Below, piece by piece: positions 6,968 to 14,825 of a stretch of DNA of 20,329 bases. Source of the stretch: Spirochaetota bacterium (lineage in GTDB: Bacteria; Spirochaetota; UBA12135; COTS27; JAFLEE01); contig JAFLEE010000090.1 in NCBI GenBank assembly GCA_017302015.1, positions 1 to 20,329 on the forward strand, given 5' to 3'. The position numbers and the translations under genes were made by a program. The notes below the pieces were generated by a model. The model saw only the letters and a program-made list of their open reading frames with translations, was not told the origin of the DNA and did not search any database. The first letter of the stretch is position 1; every line of letters begins with the position of its first letter.

Positions 6968-7942
6968 ATGATCCTCGTCACCGGCGGCGCCGGCTTCATC
7001 GGCAGCGCCTATGTCTGGCAACTCAACCAAAAGGGCCGCCGCGATATCGCCGTGTGCGACCGCTTCGAATCCGGGGACAAATGGCGCAACCTGCGCGACC
7101 TGCGCTACGCCGACTTTTTCGAACCGGACGACCTGGACGCGTGGATGCAGCGCCACGGCAAGGGCCTCGAGTCGATCATCCATCTCGGCGCGTGCTCCGC
7201 CACCACCGAGAACGACATGGATTTCCTGTGGCGCAATAACGTGGAGTTTTCCAAGCGGCTCTGGGCCCACGCCGTGCGGCGGGGGGCCTCGTTCTTCTAC
7301 GCCTCGAGCGCGGCGACCTACGGCGCGGGGGAGCGGGGCTACGTCGACGATGAAAAAGAGGTCCCCGCCCTGCGGCCGCTCAACAAGTACGGCTACAGCA
7401 AGCAATGCTTCGATCTGTGGGTCCTCGACCAGGCCAAGGCGCCCCGGCGCTGGGGCGGGCTCAAATTCTTCAACGTCTTCGGGCCCAACGAGTACCATAA
7501 GGGCGGCCAAGCCTCCGTCGTGCTCCACCATTTCCGCGAACACAAGGCCTCGGGGAAGGTGCACCTCTTCCAGAGCCATCGCGCGGGCATCGCCGATGGC
7601 GAGCAAAAACGCGATTTCGTCTACGTCAAGGACGCGGTCCGCATGCTCGATTTCCTTCGGACGTCCCGGGCGCCCTCGGGCCTCTACAACATCGCCACCG
7701 GCCAGGCCCGGACCTTCCTGGACCTCGCGCGCGCCCTCTACAAGGCCTTGGGGGTCGAACCCGCCATCGAATTCATCCCCACCCCCGAAGCGATCCGCGA
7801 CAAATACCAGTACTTCACCGAGGGCGCCATGGGGAAACTCAGGGCGGCGGGCTATCAGGAGGGCGCGATGACCCTCGAAGCCGCCGTCGAGGACTACGTC
7901 AAGCAGCACCTGCTGAAGGACAACCCCTATCTGGGCGGCTAA
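6968..7942 (+). CDS. hldD: ADP-L-glycero-D-manno-heptose 6-epimerase
   Basis: HldD epimerises ADP-D-glycero-D-manno-heptose to the L-glycero form used to build the LPS inner core. The 324-residue product is a short-chain dehydrogenase/reductase with the NAD(P)-binding GGAGFIG (residues 6-12), the family-specific ATTENDMDFLWRNN region, the catalytic YGYSK (Tyr141 and Lys145), and NVFGPNEYHKGGQASV, which separates HldD from other sugar epimerases. The ATG lies 2 bases after the preceding stop, so it is co-transcribed. It supports a Gram-negative outer membrane with heptose and gives context to the GT9 gene at 589-1515. No hldE or gmhB is in the window. Confidence 0.95.
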   Translation: MILVTGGAGFIGSAYVWQLNQKGRRDIAVCDRFESGDKWRNLRDLRYADFFEPDDLDAWMQRHGKGLESIIHLGACSATTENDMDFLWRNNVEFSKRLWAHAVRRGASFFYASSAATYGAGERGYVDDEKEVPALRPLNKYGYSKQCFDLWVLDQAKAPRRWGGLKFFNVFGPNEYHKGGQASVVLHHFREHKASGKVHLFQSHRAGIADGEQKRDFVYVKDAVRMLDFLRTSRAPSGLYNIATGQARTFLDLARALYKALGVEPAIEFIPTPEAIRDKYQYFTEGAMGKLRAAGYQEGAMTLEAAVEDYVKQHLLKDNPYLGG

Positions 7943-7993
7943 TTCCCCTCCCCTTTTTTCGCCATGAAATTGCCCCCCCGACGTGACTTCCTC

Positions 7994-8009
7994 CCGGGAT
8001 CTTTCCCGG
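7994..8009. other. Small hairpin in the hldD-mutS gap
   Basis: CCGGGA (7994-7999), a 4-base loop and TCCCGG (8004-8009) lie in the 92-base gap between hldD and mutS. No T tract follows on the plus strand, so it is not a clear terminator. No convincing promoter for mutS was found in the gap either, so mutS may be read from the upstream operon. Confidence 0.2.
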
Positions 8010-8034
8010 ACCCGCTTCCCCCCGGGGCGCGCCC

Positions 8035-10608
8035 ATGAGCGCGGAAAACAAAGTCACCCCGATGATGCGCCAGTTCCATGAACTTAAGCGCGAACATCCC
8101 GACAAGATCCTCTTCTTCCGTTGCGGCGATTTCTACGAGATGTTCTACGACGACGCGGTGGAAGCCAGCCGGATCATGCAGATCACCCTGACCCGCCGCG
8201 CCGAGACGCCCATGTGCGGCGTCCCGTACCACGCCATGCAGAATTACCTCTCGCGCTTATTGGCGGCCGGGAAGAAAGTCGCCATCATCGAACAGGTGAA
8301 GGAAGCGGAATCCAAGGGGCTCTTCCGCCGGGAAGTGACCCAGATCGCGACCCCGGGCACCATCACCGAATGGCAGCAGCTCGACCAGGCCCGCCATAAC
8401 CACATCGCCTCCTGGGCGCCCGGCGAGGCCGGGGGCGCCTTCGCGTTCCTCGACCTCTCCACCGGCGAATTGGATGTCTTCCCCATGGCCCTCTCCGGCG
8501 GGGGCGGGGCCCTCGACGCGGAGGGATTGCTGTCGCGCTACGAACCCCGGGAATGGATCGTGCCCGAGGAGGCCCCGGGCCCGCCGCCGCGGATCCAAAC
8601 CCTGGTGACCGCCCTGCCCAATTGGCATTTCCACGGGGAGTACGCCCGGCGGAAACTCATGGAGTTCTATAAACTCGCCTCCCTCACCCCGCTCGGCCTC
8701 GCGGACCGGGACGCCGACGCCGCGGCGGCCTGGGTGCTCCTCCAATACGCCCAAGAGACCCAAATGGCGGCCCTCTCCCATATCCGCCCGCCCCGCCTGC
8801 ATCTCCCCGGCCAAACCCTCTGGGTCGACGCGGTGACCCAACGGAACTTGGAACTGGTGAAAAACCATTGGGACGGGGGCGAGAACCACACGCTCTACTC
8901 CTGCCTCAAGGCGACCCAAACGGCCATGGGCACGCGCTTCCTCAAGCAGGCCATCCTGGAACCCCCGTCTTCCCTGGATGAGATCGCGCGGCGCCACGAC
9001 CAGGTCGCCTGGTTCACCGCCCGGCCGGCTTTTCTGGAATCCACGCGCTCCGTCCTCGCGAACGTCGGCGATTTCGAGCGGCTCTGCGCGCGCATCGCCA
9101 CCGGCCGGGTGCTCCCCCGCGAACTGCGCACCTTCAGCGGGGCCCTCGGCCACGCCCTGGATTTATTGGGGCTCCTCGCCCGGGAGCCCGGGAATCCGTT
9201 CGCTTGGGACGGCGAGGAGGAGATCCGATCGCTCCTCGGGGAATGCTCCAATACGCTTTTGGACGAACCCGCCAACGACCTATTGGAGGGCGGCTATATC
9301 CGTCCCGAGGTGCACCGCGATCTGGCGCGCTACGCCAAGGCGAAGGCCGAAGGCCAGAAATGGATCGTCGACCTCTGGGAGTCCGAGAAGGATGCCCATC
9401 AACTGCCGAACCTCAAGGTGAAGTTCAACGAGGTCAGCGGGTGGTTCTTCGAACTCCCCAAGGCCCAGGCGCGGCAGGCCCCGGCCCATTTCGTGCGCAA
9501 GCAGACCCTCGTCAGCGGGGAACGCTTCACCACCGAGAAACTCCTCGCCCTCGAGGTGGAACTCCGCGAGGCCGCCGAGAACAATAACGCCCTCGAGAAG
9601 AAGATTTTCGCCGCGCTCATCGAAAAACTCCGCCTGGGGATCCCGCGCATCCAGGCCCTGGCCCGCCACTGCGCCTGGATCGACTTCATGGCCTCCTTCG
9701 CCCATACCGCCCTCTCGCGCCGGTGGGTCCGGCCCGCCATGGCCGAGGGGGGCGATCTCATCATCAAGGGGGGGCGCCATCCCGTCCTCGAGACGCTCAC
9801 CGAGGCCCCCTTCGTCCCCAACGATTGCCGCTTCGGCGAGGGCCACGGGCGCATCCTCCTCGTCACCGGCCCGAATATGTCCGGGAAATCGACTTTTCTG
9901 CGCCAGAACGCCCTCGTCGTGCACCTGGCCCATCTGGGGAGTTTCGTGCCGGCCGAGGAGGCCGTCCTCCCCCTCACGGACCGCATCTTCACCCGCATCG
10001 GGGCGGCGGACCACCTCGCCCGCGGCCAGTCGACGTTCATGGTCGAGATGACGGAAACGGCCCAGATCCTCGGGCAGGCGACAAACCGCAGCCTGGTGAT
10101 CCTCGACGAGATCGGCCGGGGCACCTCCACCTACGACGGGCTGTCGCTGGCGTGGGCCATCGTGGAGTACCTGGCCGACGAGGTCCCGGCGCGGACCCTC
10201 TTCGCCACCCATTACCACGAACTCACCCAATTGGCCGACCGGCTCGCCCTGGTCCGCAATTTCCACCCGAAGGTGAAGAAGGAAGGCGGGACACTCGTCT
10301 TCCTCAAGAAGGTCGAAGCGGGCCCCGCCGACGATAGTTACGGGATCGCCGTGGGCGAGCTCGCCGGCCTCCCCGCCCGGGTCATCGAGCGCGCCAAAGC
10401 CATCCTCGGCGAACTGGAAGCGGGCGAAACCCACCACGAAAAGGGAAAGCGCGTGGCCCAGGGAGCGTCCCAAGGGAAAAAGCCCCCCGCCCCCGGGAAC
10501 CCGCCCTCCCCGATCTTGGAGGCCCTCGCGGCGCTCGATCTCACCCGCACCACGCCGATGGAGGCCCTGGCCCTCCTGGACGATTGGAAGCGGAAACTCG
10601 GCCGCTGA
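8035..10608 (+). CDS. mutS: DNA mismatch repair protein MutS
   Basis: MutS recognises base mismatches and small loops and starts methyl-independent or MutH/MutL-dependent repair. The 857-residue length is normal for MutS1. The mismatch-binding motif GDFYEMF (about 31-37, Phe33 and Glu35) sits near the N terminus. Connector, lever and clamp domains follow. The ATPase has Walker A GPNMSGKST starting near residue 612, a signature loop region (RIGAADHLARGQSTFMVEM), and Walker B LDEIGRGTS (690-698). The C terminus keeps a helical dimerisation tail (LEALAALDLTRTTPMEAL). The presence of the FYE motif and the absence of a Smr domain rule out MutS2. It is convergent with the next gene, with only 6 bases between stop codons and no terminator. 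Confidence 0.98.
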   Translation: MSAENKVTPMMRQFHELKREHPDKILFFRCGDFYEMFYDDAVEASRIMQITLTRRAETPMCGVPYHAMQNYLSRLLAAGKKVAIIEQVKEAESKGLFRREVTQIATPGTITEWQQLDQARHNHIASWAPGEAGGAFAFLDLSTGELDVFPMALSGGGGALDAEGLLSRYEPREWIVPEEAPGPPPRIQTLVTALPNWHFHGEYARRKLMEFYKLASLTPLGLADRDADAAAAWVLLQYAQETQMAALSHIRPPRLHLPGQTLWVDAVTQRNLELVKNHWDGGENHTLYSCLKATQTAMGTRFLKQAILEPPSSLDEIARRHDQVAWFTARPAFLESTRSVLANVGDFERLCARIATGRVLPRELRTFSGALGHALDLLGLLAREPGNPFAWDGEEEIRSLLGECSNTLLDEPANDLLEGGYIRPEVHRDLARYAKAKAEGQKWIVDLWESEKDAHQLPNLKVKFNEVSGWFFELPKAQARQAPAHFVRKQTLVSGERFTTEKLLALEVELREAAENNNALEKKIFAALIEKLRLGIPRIQALARHCAWIDFMASFAHTALSRRWVRPAMAEGGDLIIKGGRHPVLETLTEAPFVPNDCRFGEGHGRILLVTGPNMSGKSTFLRQNALVVHLAHLGSFVPAEEAVLPLTDRIFTRIGAADHLARGQSTFMVEMTETAQILGQATNRSLVILDEIGRGTSTYDGLSLAWAIVEYLADEVPARTLFATHYHELTQLADRLALVRNFHPKVKKEGGTLVFLKKVEAGPADDSYGIAVGELAGLPARVIERAKAILGELEAGETHHEKGKRVAQGASQGKKPPAPGNPPSPILEALAALDLTRTTPMEALALLDDWKRKLGR

Positions 10609-10614
10609 GAAGCC

Positions 10615-11676
10615 TCAGGCCGCGCGGAAGGCCTTCGCCTCCTCCACCAGCGCCTCGATATTCTCCCAGGGAACTTCCGGCTCCACCAGATGGGTGGGCG
10701 CCACCACCAGGCCGCCGCCCCTCCCCATTTCTTCGAGGTTCTCCCGCACGACGCGGCGTACGTCCCCTGGGGTGCCGTGGGGCAGGGTCGTCTGGGTGCC
10801 CACGGTGCCCCAATAACTGCATCGCCCCCGGGTGCGGGCATGGACGTCGGAAAAAGCCATGCATTCGGGCTGGACCGGATTGAGGATGTCGACGCCGGTC
10901 TCGAGGAGCCCGTCGAGGAACGGCACGATATAGCCGCACGAATGGTAGAAGACCAGCAGGTCGGGCTTGATCTCGCGGCCGGCGGCGATGATCTGCGCCA
11001 TGCGGGGCTTGATCCATTTTTCCCAGAAGGGGACGGCCATCATCGGCGCGTGCTGCATGCCGATGTCGTCGCCGAGTTGCACCAGGTCGCACCCGGCTTT
11101 GGCGTAGCGGCGCATGCGCTCGGTGGCGTGGGCCGTGAGTCGATCGAGCCACACCACGGCCCGCTCGTCGTCGTTGGACATGTCGTCCATCAGGTCGTCC
11201 ATGCTCCGCAGGTACCAGCCGATCTCCCAGATCGTGCACGCCATGGACCCCATGGCCGCGAGGCCCCGGGCGTGGAGCGCCTCCACCTCGGCGGTTAATT
11301 TCCGGTCCGCCTCTTCCGGAAATTCCGGGAGGGGCCACGCGCGGAGTTCGTCCACCGTGCGGTCCCCGCGCAGGGGATGGTGCATGCGCGTCATGTGGAA
11401 GGCGGCCGCCGAGCCCTTGGAATGGCCGACCCCCCAAATGTCGAAGGCGGTGGATTCGGGAAGGGTTTCCCGGTACCACGCGCGGACCCCCTCTACGGGG
11501 CGCATGGCGATCCCCACCCCGCGATGGGAGAGGCCGAAATGGGTGGGGTAATCGCGATGCCCGAATTTCCGTTCGAACGTCGCGACCTGGCTTTCGCAGA
11601 GGGAAAGATCGATGGGCACGCCTTCCATCCCCTGTCGCCGGAGGGTGGAGAGGAGGTTTTCACGGGGGGTCATCAT
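10615..11676 (-). CDS. Uroporphyrinogen decarboxylase-like (URO-D/MtaA superfamily) protein
   Basis: A 353-residue member of the URO-D superfamily, which holds heme-pathway decarboxylases and zinc-dependent methyltransferases such as MtaA that act on corrinoid proteins. FYHSCGYIVPF supplies the His245-x-Cys247 pair expected for zinc binding. APTHLVEPEVPWENI carries His329 where MtaA has its third ligand, a cysteine. GTVGTQTTLPHGTP is the conserved GxxDxxxxLxxGTP region in altered form. The N-terminal Arg motif of true HemE was not seen, so heme synthesis is unlikely and a methyl-transfer or catabolic role is inferred. The ATG at 11676 is supported by AAGGAG 6 bases upstream; a second ATG follows at once. 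It is divergent from an AraC regulator. No corrinoid protein gene is nearby. Confidence 0.82.
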   Translation of the reverse strand: MMTPRENLLSTLRRQGMEGVPIDLSLCESQVATFERKFGHRDYPTHFGLSHRGVGIAMRPVEGVRAWYRETLPESTAFDIWGVGHSKGSAAAFHMTRMHHPLRGDRTVDELRAWPLPEFPEEADRKLTAEVEALHARGLAAMGSMACTIWEIGWYLRSMDDLMDDMSNDDERAVVWLDRLTAHATERMRRYAKAGCDLVQLGDDIGMQHAPMMAVPFWEKWIKPRMAQIIAAGREIKPDLLVFYHSCGYIVPFLDGLLETGVDILNPVQPECMAFSDVHARTRGRCSYWGTVGTQTTLPHGTPGDVRRVVRENLEEMGRGGGLVVAPTHLVEPEVPWENIEALVEEAKAFRAA

Positions 11677-11757
11677 GGCCGGCTCCTTCGGGGCCGCCTT
11701 TTCTAAGCCGCCCCTTTCGCCCCGGGAGGTGCCGGAGCATTGGTTTGATCTGGGATT

Positions 11758-11763
11758 AGTATA
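11758..11763 (-). promoter_or_regulatory. Candidate -10 box of the URO-D-like gene
   Basis: Reading on the minus strand, TATACT (5/6 match to TATAAT) lies 81 bases upstream of the ATG at 11676, in a strikingly AT-rich patch between the divergent genes. No good -35 hexamer sits 17 bases upstream, as expected for a promoter needing an activator. The AraC-type regulator encoded next door is the natural candidate. Confidence 0.35.
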
Positions 11764-11808
11764 TGAATTGCGCACCCGTTCTTGCATAGCGTTTTTGGAT
11801 AAAACATG

Positions 11809-11814
11809 TACAAT
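11809..11814 (+). promoter_or_regulatory. Candidate -10 box of the AraC-type regulator, nearly leaderless
   Basis: TACAAT (5/6 to consensus) ends 5 bases before the ATG at 11820. If used, transcription would begin at or next to the start codon, which fits the lack of any Shine-Dalgarno sequence there. There is no -35 at normal spacing; TTGCAT at 11782-11787 is 21 bases away. Confidence 0.3.
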
Positions 11815-11819
11815 TTGGC

Positions 11820-12641
11820 ATGCCCCTGGAAACCAAAAGCCGCCACTATTCGGGCCCGCCGTCCCCCCTCGGCTGCGTCCGCCAAGCCGCCCGGCAATGG
11901 AGCCGCGGCCTCCGCCAGGACCGGGTCTTCGGCTCCTGGGCCCTGGTTCTCGTGCTCCACGGGAGCGGCCGCTACCGAGATGCCCTCGGCCGAAGCGCGG
12001 AACTCCGCCCCGGCGACGTGATCCTCGTGTTCCCGGACCTCGCCCACCATTACGGGCCAGCCAGCGGCGCGGCGCCTTGGGAAGAGATCTACCTCGTGTT
12101 CGAGGGCCCCCTCTTCGAACTCTGGCGCAACCGGGGACTGCTGCGCGAATCGAACCCCATCGCTTCGGCGGAAGATTTCCCCGCCTGGAAGAAGCGCTTC
12201 GAGGCCTTCCTTTCCCCACCTCCTTCGGGCGCCCAGGGGGCTCTCCGGGAGGTCCTCGACATCCAGCAAATGCTGGCGGACTTATTCCACGCGGACCGGT
12301 CCCACCTCGAAAAGGACTCGCTGTCGAAAGCCATGGCCCAAATCGACCGGGATCCCGTCCCGGAGATCGATTGGCCGGTCTTCGCCGCCCGTTTCGGCCT
12401 GGGATACGAATCGTTTCGCAAGCAATTCCGCCAAAGGGCGGGCGTGTCCCCCGGCCGATACCGGCTCCAGCGCCTCATCGAACGGGCCTGCGCGCTCCTC
12501 CAAGCGGGCCGCCCGAGCCATCGGGCCCTGGCCGAAGAACTCGGCTTCGCCGACGAGTTCCACTTTTCGCGGAGTTTCAAGAAGATCGCGGGGATGAGCC
12601 CGAAAAATTACCGGGCCCTATTGCCGCGCCGCGTCGGATAG
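11820..12641 (+). CDS. AraC-family transcriptional regulator
   Basis: A 273-residue DNA-binding regulator. Residues about 36-110 form a cupin-type ligand-sensing domain (ELRPGDVILVFPDLAHHY, then PWEEIYLVFEG). The C-terminal 95 residues hold the two helix-turn-helix units: the first around FAARFGLGYESFRKQFRQRAG, the second with the hallmark ELGFADEFHFSRSFKK followed by GMSPKNYR. Its position back-to-back with the URO-D-like gene strongly suggests that it controls that gene, perhaps in response to the substrate, by binding the 143-base spacer. The inducer is unknown; cupin-type AraC proteins often sense sugars or small aromatic compounds. It is convergent with groEL, and its stop lies 2 bases before the T-tract side of the groEL terminator. 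Confidence 0.92.
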   Translation: MPLETKSRHYSGPPSPLGCVRQAARQWSRGLRQDRVFGSWALVLVLHGSGRYRDALGRSAELRPGDVILVFPDLAHHYGPASGAAPWEEIYLVFEGPLFELWRNRGLLRESNPIASAEDFPAWKKRFEAFLSPPPSGAQGALREVLDIQQMLADLFHADRSHLEKDSLSKAMAQIDRDPVPEIDWPVFAARFGLGYESFRKQFRQRAGVSPGRYRLQRLIERACALLQAGRPSHRALAEELGFADEFHFSRSFKKIAGMSPKNYRALLPRRVG

Positions 12642-12643
12642 GC

Positions 12644-12681
12644 AAAAAAAAAGCCGGCCCGCGATCAACTCGCGGGCCGGC
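12644..12681 (-). terminator. Intrinsic terminator of groES-groEL
   Basis: A perfect 12-bp GC-rich stem (12653-12664 with 12670-12681) with a 5-base loop is followed, on the minus strand, by nine T residues (12644-12652). This is a textbook rho-independent terminator about 50 bases after the groEL stop. On the plus strand the run is A9 before the stem, so it would not act in the same way for the AraC gene. Confidence 0.9.
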
Positions 12682-12684
12682 GAA

Positions 12685-12711
12685 ATTCCCGGGGCGAAGG
12701 GCCCCCGGAAT
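12685..12711 (-). other. Second hairpin downstream of groEL
   Basis: An 11-bp stem with one C-C mismatch (12685-12695 with 12701-12711, 5-base loop) lies between the groEL stop and the main terminator. Tandem with the perfect hairpin, it may protect the 3' end of the groESL mRNA from exonucleases or help pausing; this is inference from position. Confidence 0.45.
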
Positions 12712-12732
12712 CGGAACGCTTGGGCGCGTCCC

Positions 12733-14391
12733 TTACATCATATCCATGCCGCCGCCCATGCCGCCCATCCCGCCCATGCCGCCGCCGTGGCCGCCGCCGG
12801 CCGGGGCGCCGGAGTCTTTCTTCGGCACGTCGGTCATGAGGACCTCGGTGGTCAGGAGCATGGCCGCGATGGACACGGCGTTCTGCACGGCCGAGCGCGT
12901 GACCTTGGCCGGGTCGATGATGCCGGCCTGGACCATGTCGGTCCATTCGCCGGTGCGGGCGTTGAGGCCCGTCTTGCCGTTCTTGGCCTTGTCGACCACC
13001 ACCGAGCCGTCGAGGCCGGCGTTCTCGGCGATGAAGAACATCGGGCTCGAGAGCGACTTGCGGACGAGCTCGATGCCCACCTTCACGTCGCCGTCGCCCT
13101 TGACCTTCTCGACCTCGTTGGCCGCGCGCACGAGGGTGACGCCGCCGCCGGGGACGATGCCTTCCTCGATGGCCGCGCGGGTGGCCGAGAGGGCGTCTTC
13201 GACGCGGGCCTTCTTCTCCTTCATTTCCGTCTCGGTCGCCGCGCCGACGTTGATGACGGCCACGCCGCCGGCGAGCTTCGCCAGGCGCTCCTGGAGCTTC
13301 TCGCGGTCGTAATCGGAGGTCGTCTCGTCGATCTCGGCCTTGATCTGGGTGATGCGGGCCTTGATGTCCTTCTCGGTGCCGGCGCCTTCGACGATGGTGG
13401 TGTTCTCTTTATCGACCACGATCTTCTTGGCCGTGCCGAGATCCTTGATCGTCACGTTCTCGAGCTTCATGCCGAGGTCTTCGCTGATCACCTGGCCCTT
13501 GGTCAGGATGGCGATGTCCTCGAGCATGGCTTTACGGCGGTCGCCGAAGCCGGGGGCCTTCACGGCGCAGGCCGTGATGGTGCGGCGCAGGTTATTGACC
13601 ACGAGGGTGGCCAGGGCCTCGCCTTCGATCTCCTCGGCGATCACGAGCAGCGGCTTGCCGCTCTGGGCGACCTGCTCGAGGAGGGGGACCAGGTCTTTCA
13701 TGGAGCTGATCTTCTTGTCGTAGATCATGATGTAGGCGTCTTGGAGTTCCGCCGTCATGTTCTTCTGGTTATTGGCGAAATACGGGGAGATGTAGCCGCG
13801 GTCGAACTGCATGCCTTCCACGACTTCGAGGGTGGTCTCGAGGCTCTTGGCCTCTTCGACGGTGATCACGCCCTCGTCACCGACCTTCTCGAAGGCGTCG
13901 GCGATGAGTTGGCCGATCTCGGCGTCGTTATTGGCCGAGATGGCGGCGACCTGGTGGATCTTCTCTTTGTTGCCCTTCACCTGGATCGACTCGTTCTTGA
14001 TGTAATCCACGACCTTGTCGCGGGCCTTGTAGATGCCCTCTTTCATGATCATGGGGTTGGCGCCGGCGGCCACGTTCTTCATGCCCTCGATGATCATGGC
14101 CTGGGCCAGGATGGTGGCGGTCGTCGTGCCGTCGCCGGCGACGTCGTTGGCCTTGCTCGCGGCTTCCTTGAGGAGCTGGGCGCCGAGGTTCTCGTAGGGA
14201 TCCTCGAGTTCGATCTCCTTGGCGATGGTCACGCCGTCGTTGATGACGGTCGGGCTGCCGTAGGATTTCTCGATGCAAACGTTGCGGCCCTTGGGGCCGA
14301 TGGTGATGCGGACGGCGTTGGCCACCGCGTTCACGCCGCGCAGGAGTTTGCGGCGGGCGTCTTCGTGATAGAGGATTTGTTTGGCTGCCAT
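12733..14391 (-). CDS. groL: Chaperonin GroEL (HSP60)
   Basis: The 60-kDa chaperonin forms the double-ring ATP-driven folding chamber with GroES. The 552-residue product has the ATP-binding GDGTTT (residues 86-91), apical-domain substrate-binding stretches ([19 protein letters not shown]), the catalytic Asp region [16 protein letters not shown] with PGGG following, and a Gly-Met tail made of GGM repeats ending MDMM. All are standard, so it should be a functional housekeeping copy. The ATG is preceded by AAGGAAG at a good distance. It lies 24 bases after groES and is co-transcribed with it. Confidence 0.99.
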   Translation of the reverse strand: MAAKQILYHEDARRKLLRGVNAVANAVRITIGPKGRNVCIEKSYGSPTVINDGVTIAKEIELEDPYENLGAQLLKEAASKANDVAGDGTTTATILAQAMIIEGMKNVAAGANPMIMKEGIYKARDKVVDYIKNESIQVKGNKEKIHQVAAISANNDAEIGQLIADAFEKVGDEGVITVEEAKSLETTLEVVEGMQFDRGYISPYFANNQKNMTAELQDAYIMIYDKKISSMKDLVPLLEQVAQSGKPLLVIAEEIEGEALATLVVNNLRRTITACAVKAPGFGDRRKAMLEDIAILTKGQVISEDLGMKLENVTIKDLGTAKKIVVDKENTTIVEGAGTEKDIKARITQIKAEIDETTSDYDREKLQERLAKLAGGVAVINVGAATETEMKEKKARVEDALSATRAAIEEGIVPGGGVTLVRAANEVEKVKGDGDVKVGIELVRKSLSSPMFFIAENAGLDGSVVVDKAKNGKTGLNARTGEWTDMVQAGIIDPAKVTRSAVQNAVSIAAMLLTTEVLMTDVPKKDSGAPAGGGHGGGMGGMGGMGGGMDMM

Positions 14392-14415
14392 GGCTGTGCT
14401 TCCTTAGAGGGTTTC

Positions 14416-14679
14416 TTATTCGACGATGGCCAGAACGTCTTCGGCCTTGATGATGATGTGGTCGGCGCCGTCGACCTTGAGGGTGGTGCCGGCGTATTTG
14501 TCGTGGAGCACGCGGTCGCCGACCTTCACCTTGATGTCTTCGCTGGCGCCCACGGCGACGACTTTCGCCTCTTGGGTTTTTTCCTGGGCCGTTTGGGGGA
14601 TGATGATCCCGCCGGACGTCTTTTCAGCGGCATCGACAGGCTTGACCAGAATCCTGTCACCTAGAGGTTTAACCTTCAT
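14416..14679 (-). CDS. groES: Co-chaperonin GroES, short form
   Basis: GroES caps the GroEL cavity. The start is the ATG at 14679 (MKVKPLGDRILVKP), backed by AAGGAG 7 bases upstream; the longer open frame upstream is not conserved. The mobile loop that binds GroEL is present (EKTSGGIIIP, about residues 19-28), as is the C terminus (AEDVLAIVE). The product has 87 residues rather than the usual 95-97. The missing part is the roof loop: VVAVGASEDIKVKVGD runs directly through where E. coli GroES has an extra ENGEVKPL-like segment. From memory, spirochaete GroES proteins are similarly short. The ring should still form, but with an open or thinner dome. Confidence 0.97.
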   Translation of the reverse strand: MKVKPLGDRILVKPVDAAEKTSGGIIIPQTAQEKTQEAKVVAVGASEDIKVKVGDRVLHDKYAGTTLKVDGADHIIIKAEDVLAIVE

Positions 14680-14726
14680 AACGACACTCCTTAGAGAGAT
14701 ATAGTAGATTTCGTGGACGGGAGGGC

Positions 14727-14741
14727 GAGAGGCCCCCTCTC
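14727..14741 (-). other. Hairpin in the groES 5' leader
   Basis: GAGAGG (14727-14732) and CCTCTC (14736-14741) form a 6-bp stem with a 3-base loop in the predicted leader of groES mRNA, about 48 bases upstream of the ATG. A role in heat-responsive translation or mRNA stability is possible but untested; it does not cover the Shine-Dalgarno sequence. Confidence 0.25.
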
Positions 14742-14751
14742 CACGTGATAA

Positions 14752-14779
14752 AAGGTATAAAGGCAATCCAGAAAGTCAA
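14752..14779 (-). promoter_or_regulatory. Candidate groES-groEL promoter
   Basis: On the minus strand, TTGACT (14774-14779, 5/6 to the -35 consensus) is followed after 16 bases by TACCTT (14752-14757), a weak -10; TATACC overlaps it at a shorter spacing. Transcription would begin near 14745, giving a leader of about 65 bases. No CIRCE element (TTAGCACTC and its complement) and no sigma32-like pair was found between groES and hom. Confidence 0.4.
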
Positions 14780-14780
14780 A

Positions 14781-14797
14781 TTTAGACTAGTTCTAAA
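14781..14797. promoter_or_regulatory. Palindrome between groES and hom, possible operator
   Basis: TTTAGA (14781-14786), five bases, then TCTAAA (14792-14797) form a perfect 6-bp-arm inverted repeat. It lies one base upstream of the candidate groES -35 box and 22 bases upstream of the hom -10 box. The position suits a regulator acting on one or both divergent promoters. Because the region is AT-rich, chance occurrence is possible. Confidence 0.35.
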
Positions 14798-14816
14798 GAA
14801 GATTCAGCCCTCAAGA

Positions 14817-14825
14817 TGGTATAAT
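14817..14825 (+). promoter_or_regulatory. Extended -10 promoter of hom
   Basis: TGGTATAAT is a perfect extended -10 element (TGnTATAAT), with TATAAT at 14820-14825. No -35 hexamer stands 16-18 bases upstream, which extended -10 promoters do not need. Initiation would fall near 14832, one to three bases before the hom ATG at 14835, so the transcript would be almost leaderless. This agrees with the absence of a Shine-Dalgarno sequence. Confidence 0.55.

Noticed and set aside
7964-8038. Tiny frame of 24 codons whose TGA overlaps the mutS ATG (ATGA), a possible leader peptide
   Set aside because: It has no Shine-Dalgarno and a Pro-rich composition, and an ATGA overlap is expected by chance. No regulatory codons were seen.
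10615-11676. True HemE (heme biosynthesis)
   Set aside because: The N-terminal HemE signature was not seen, the HxC zinc-type pair is present, and no heme genes are nearby.
12644-12681. Bidirectional terminator also serving the AraC gene
   Set aside because: On the plus strand the hairpin is preceded by A9 and followed by no T tract, so only the groEL direction fits an intrinsic terminator.
11612-13312. Plus-strand 566-codon frame across the URO-D/AraC spacer into groEL
   Set aside because: It overlaps the AraC gene in another frame and groEL in antisense, and the translation is Pro/Arg-rich noise.
12787-14664. Long (625-codon) plus-strand open frame opposite groEL and groES
   Set aside because: It is the antisense shadow of two certain genes in GC-rich DNA; its Asp/Gly/Leu/Val-rich product resembles no protein.
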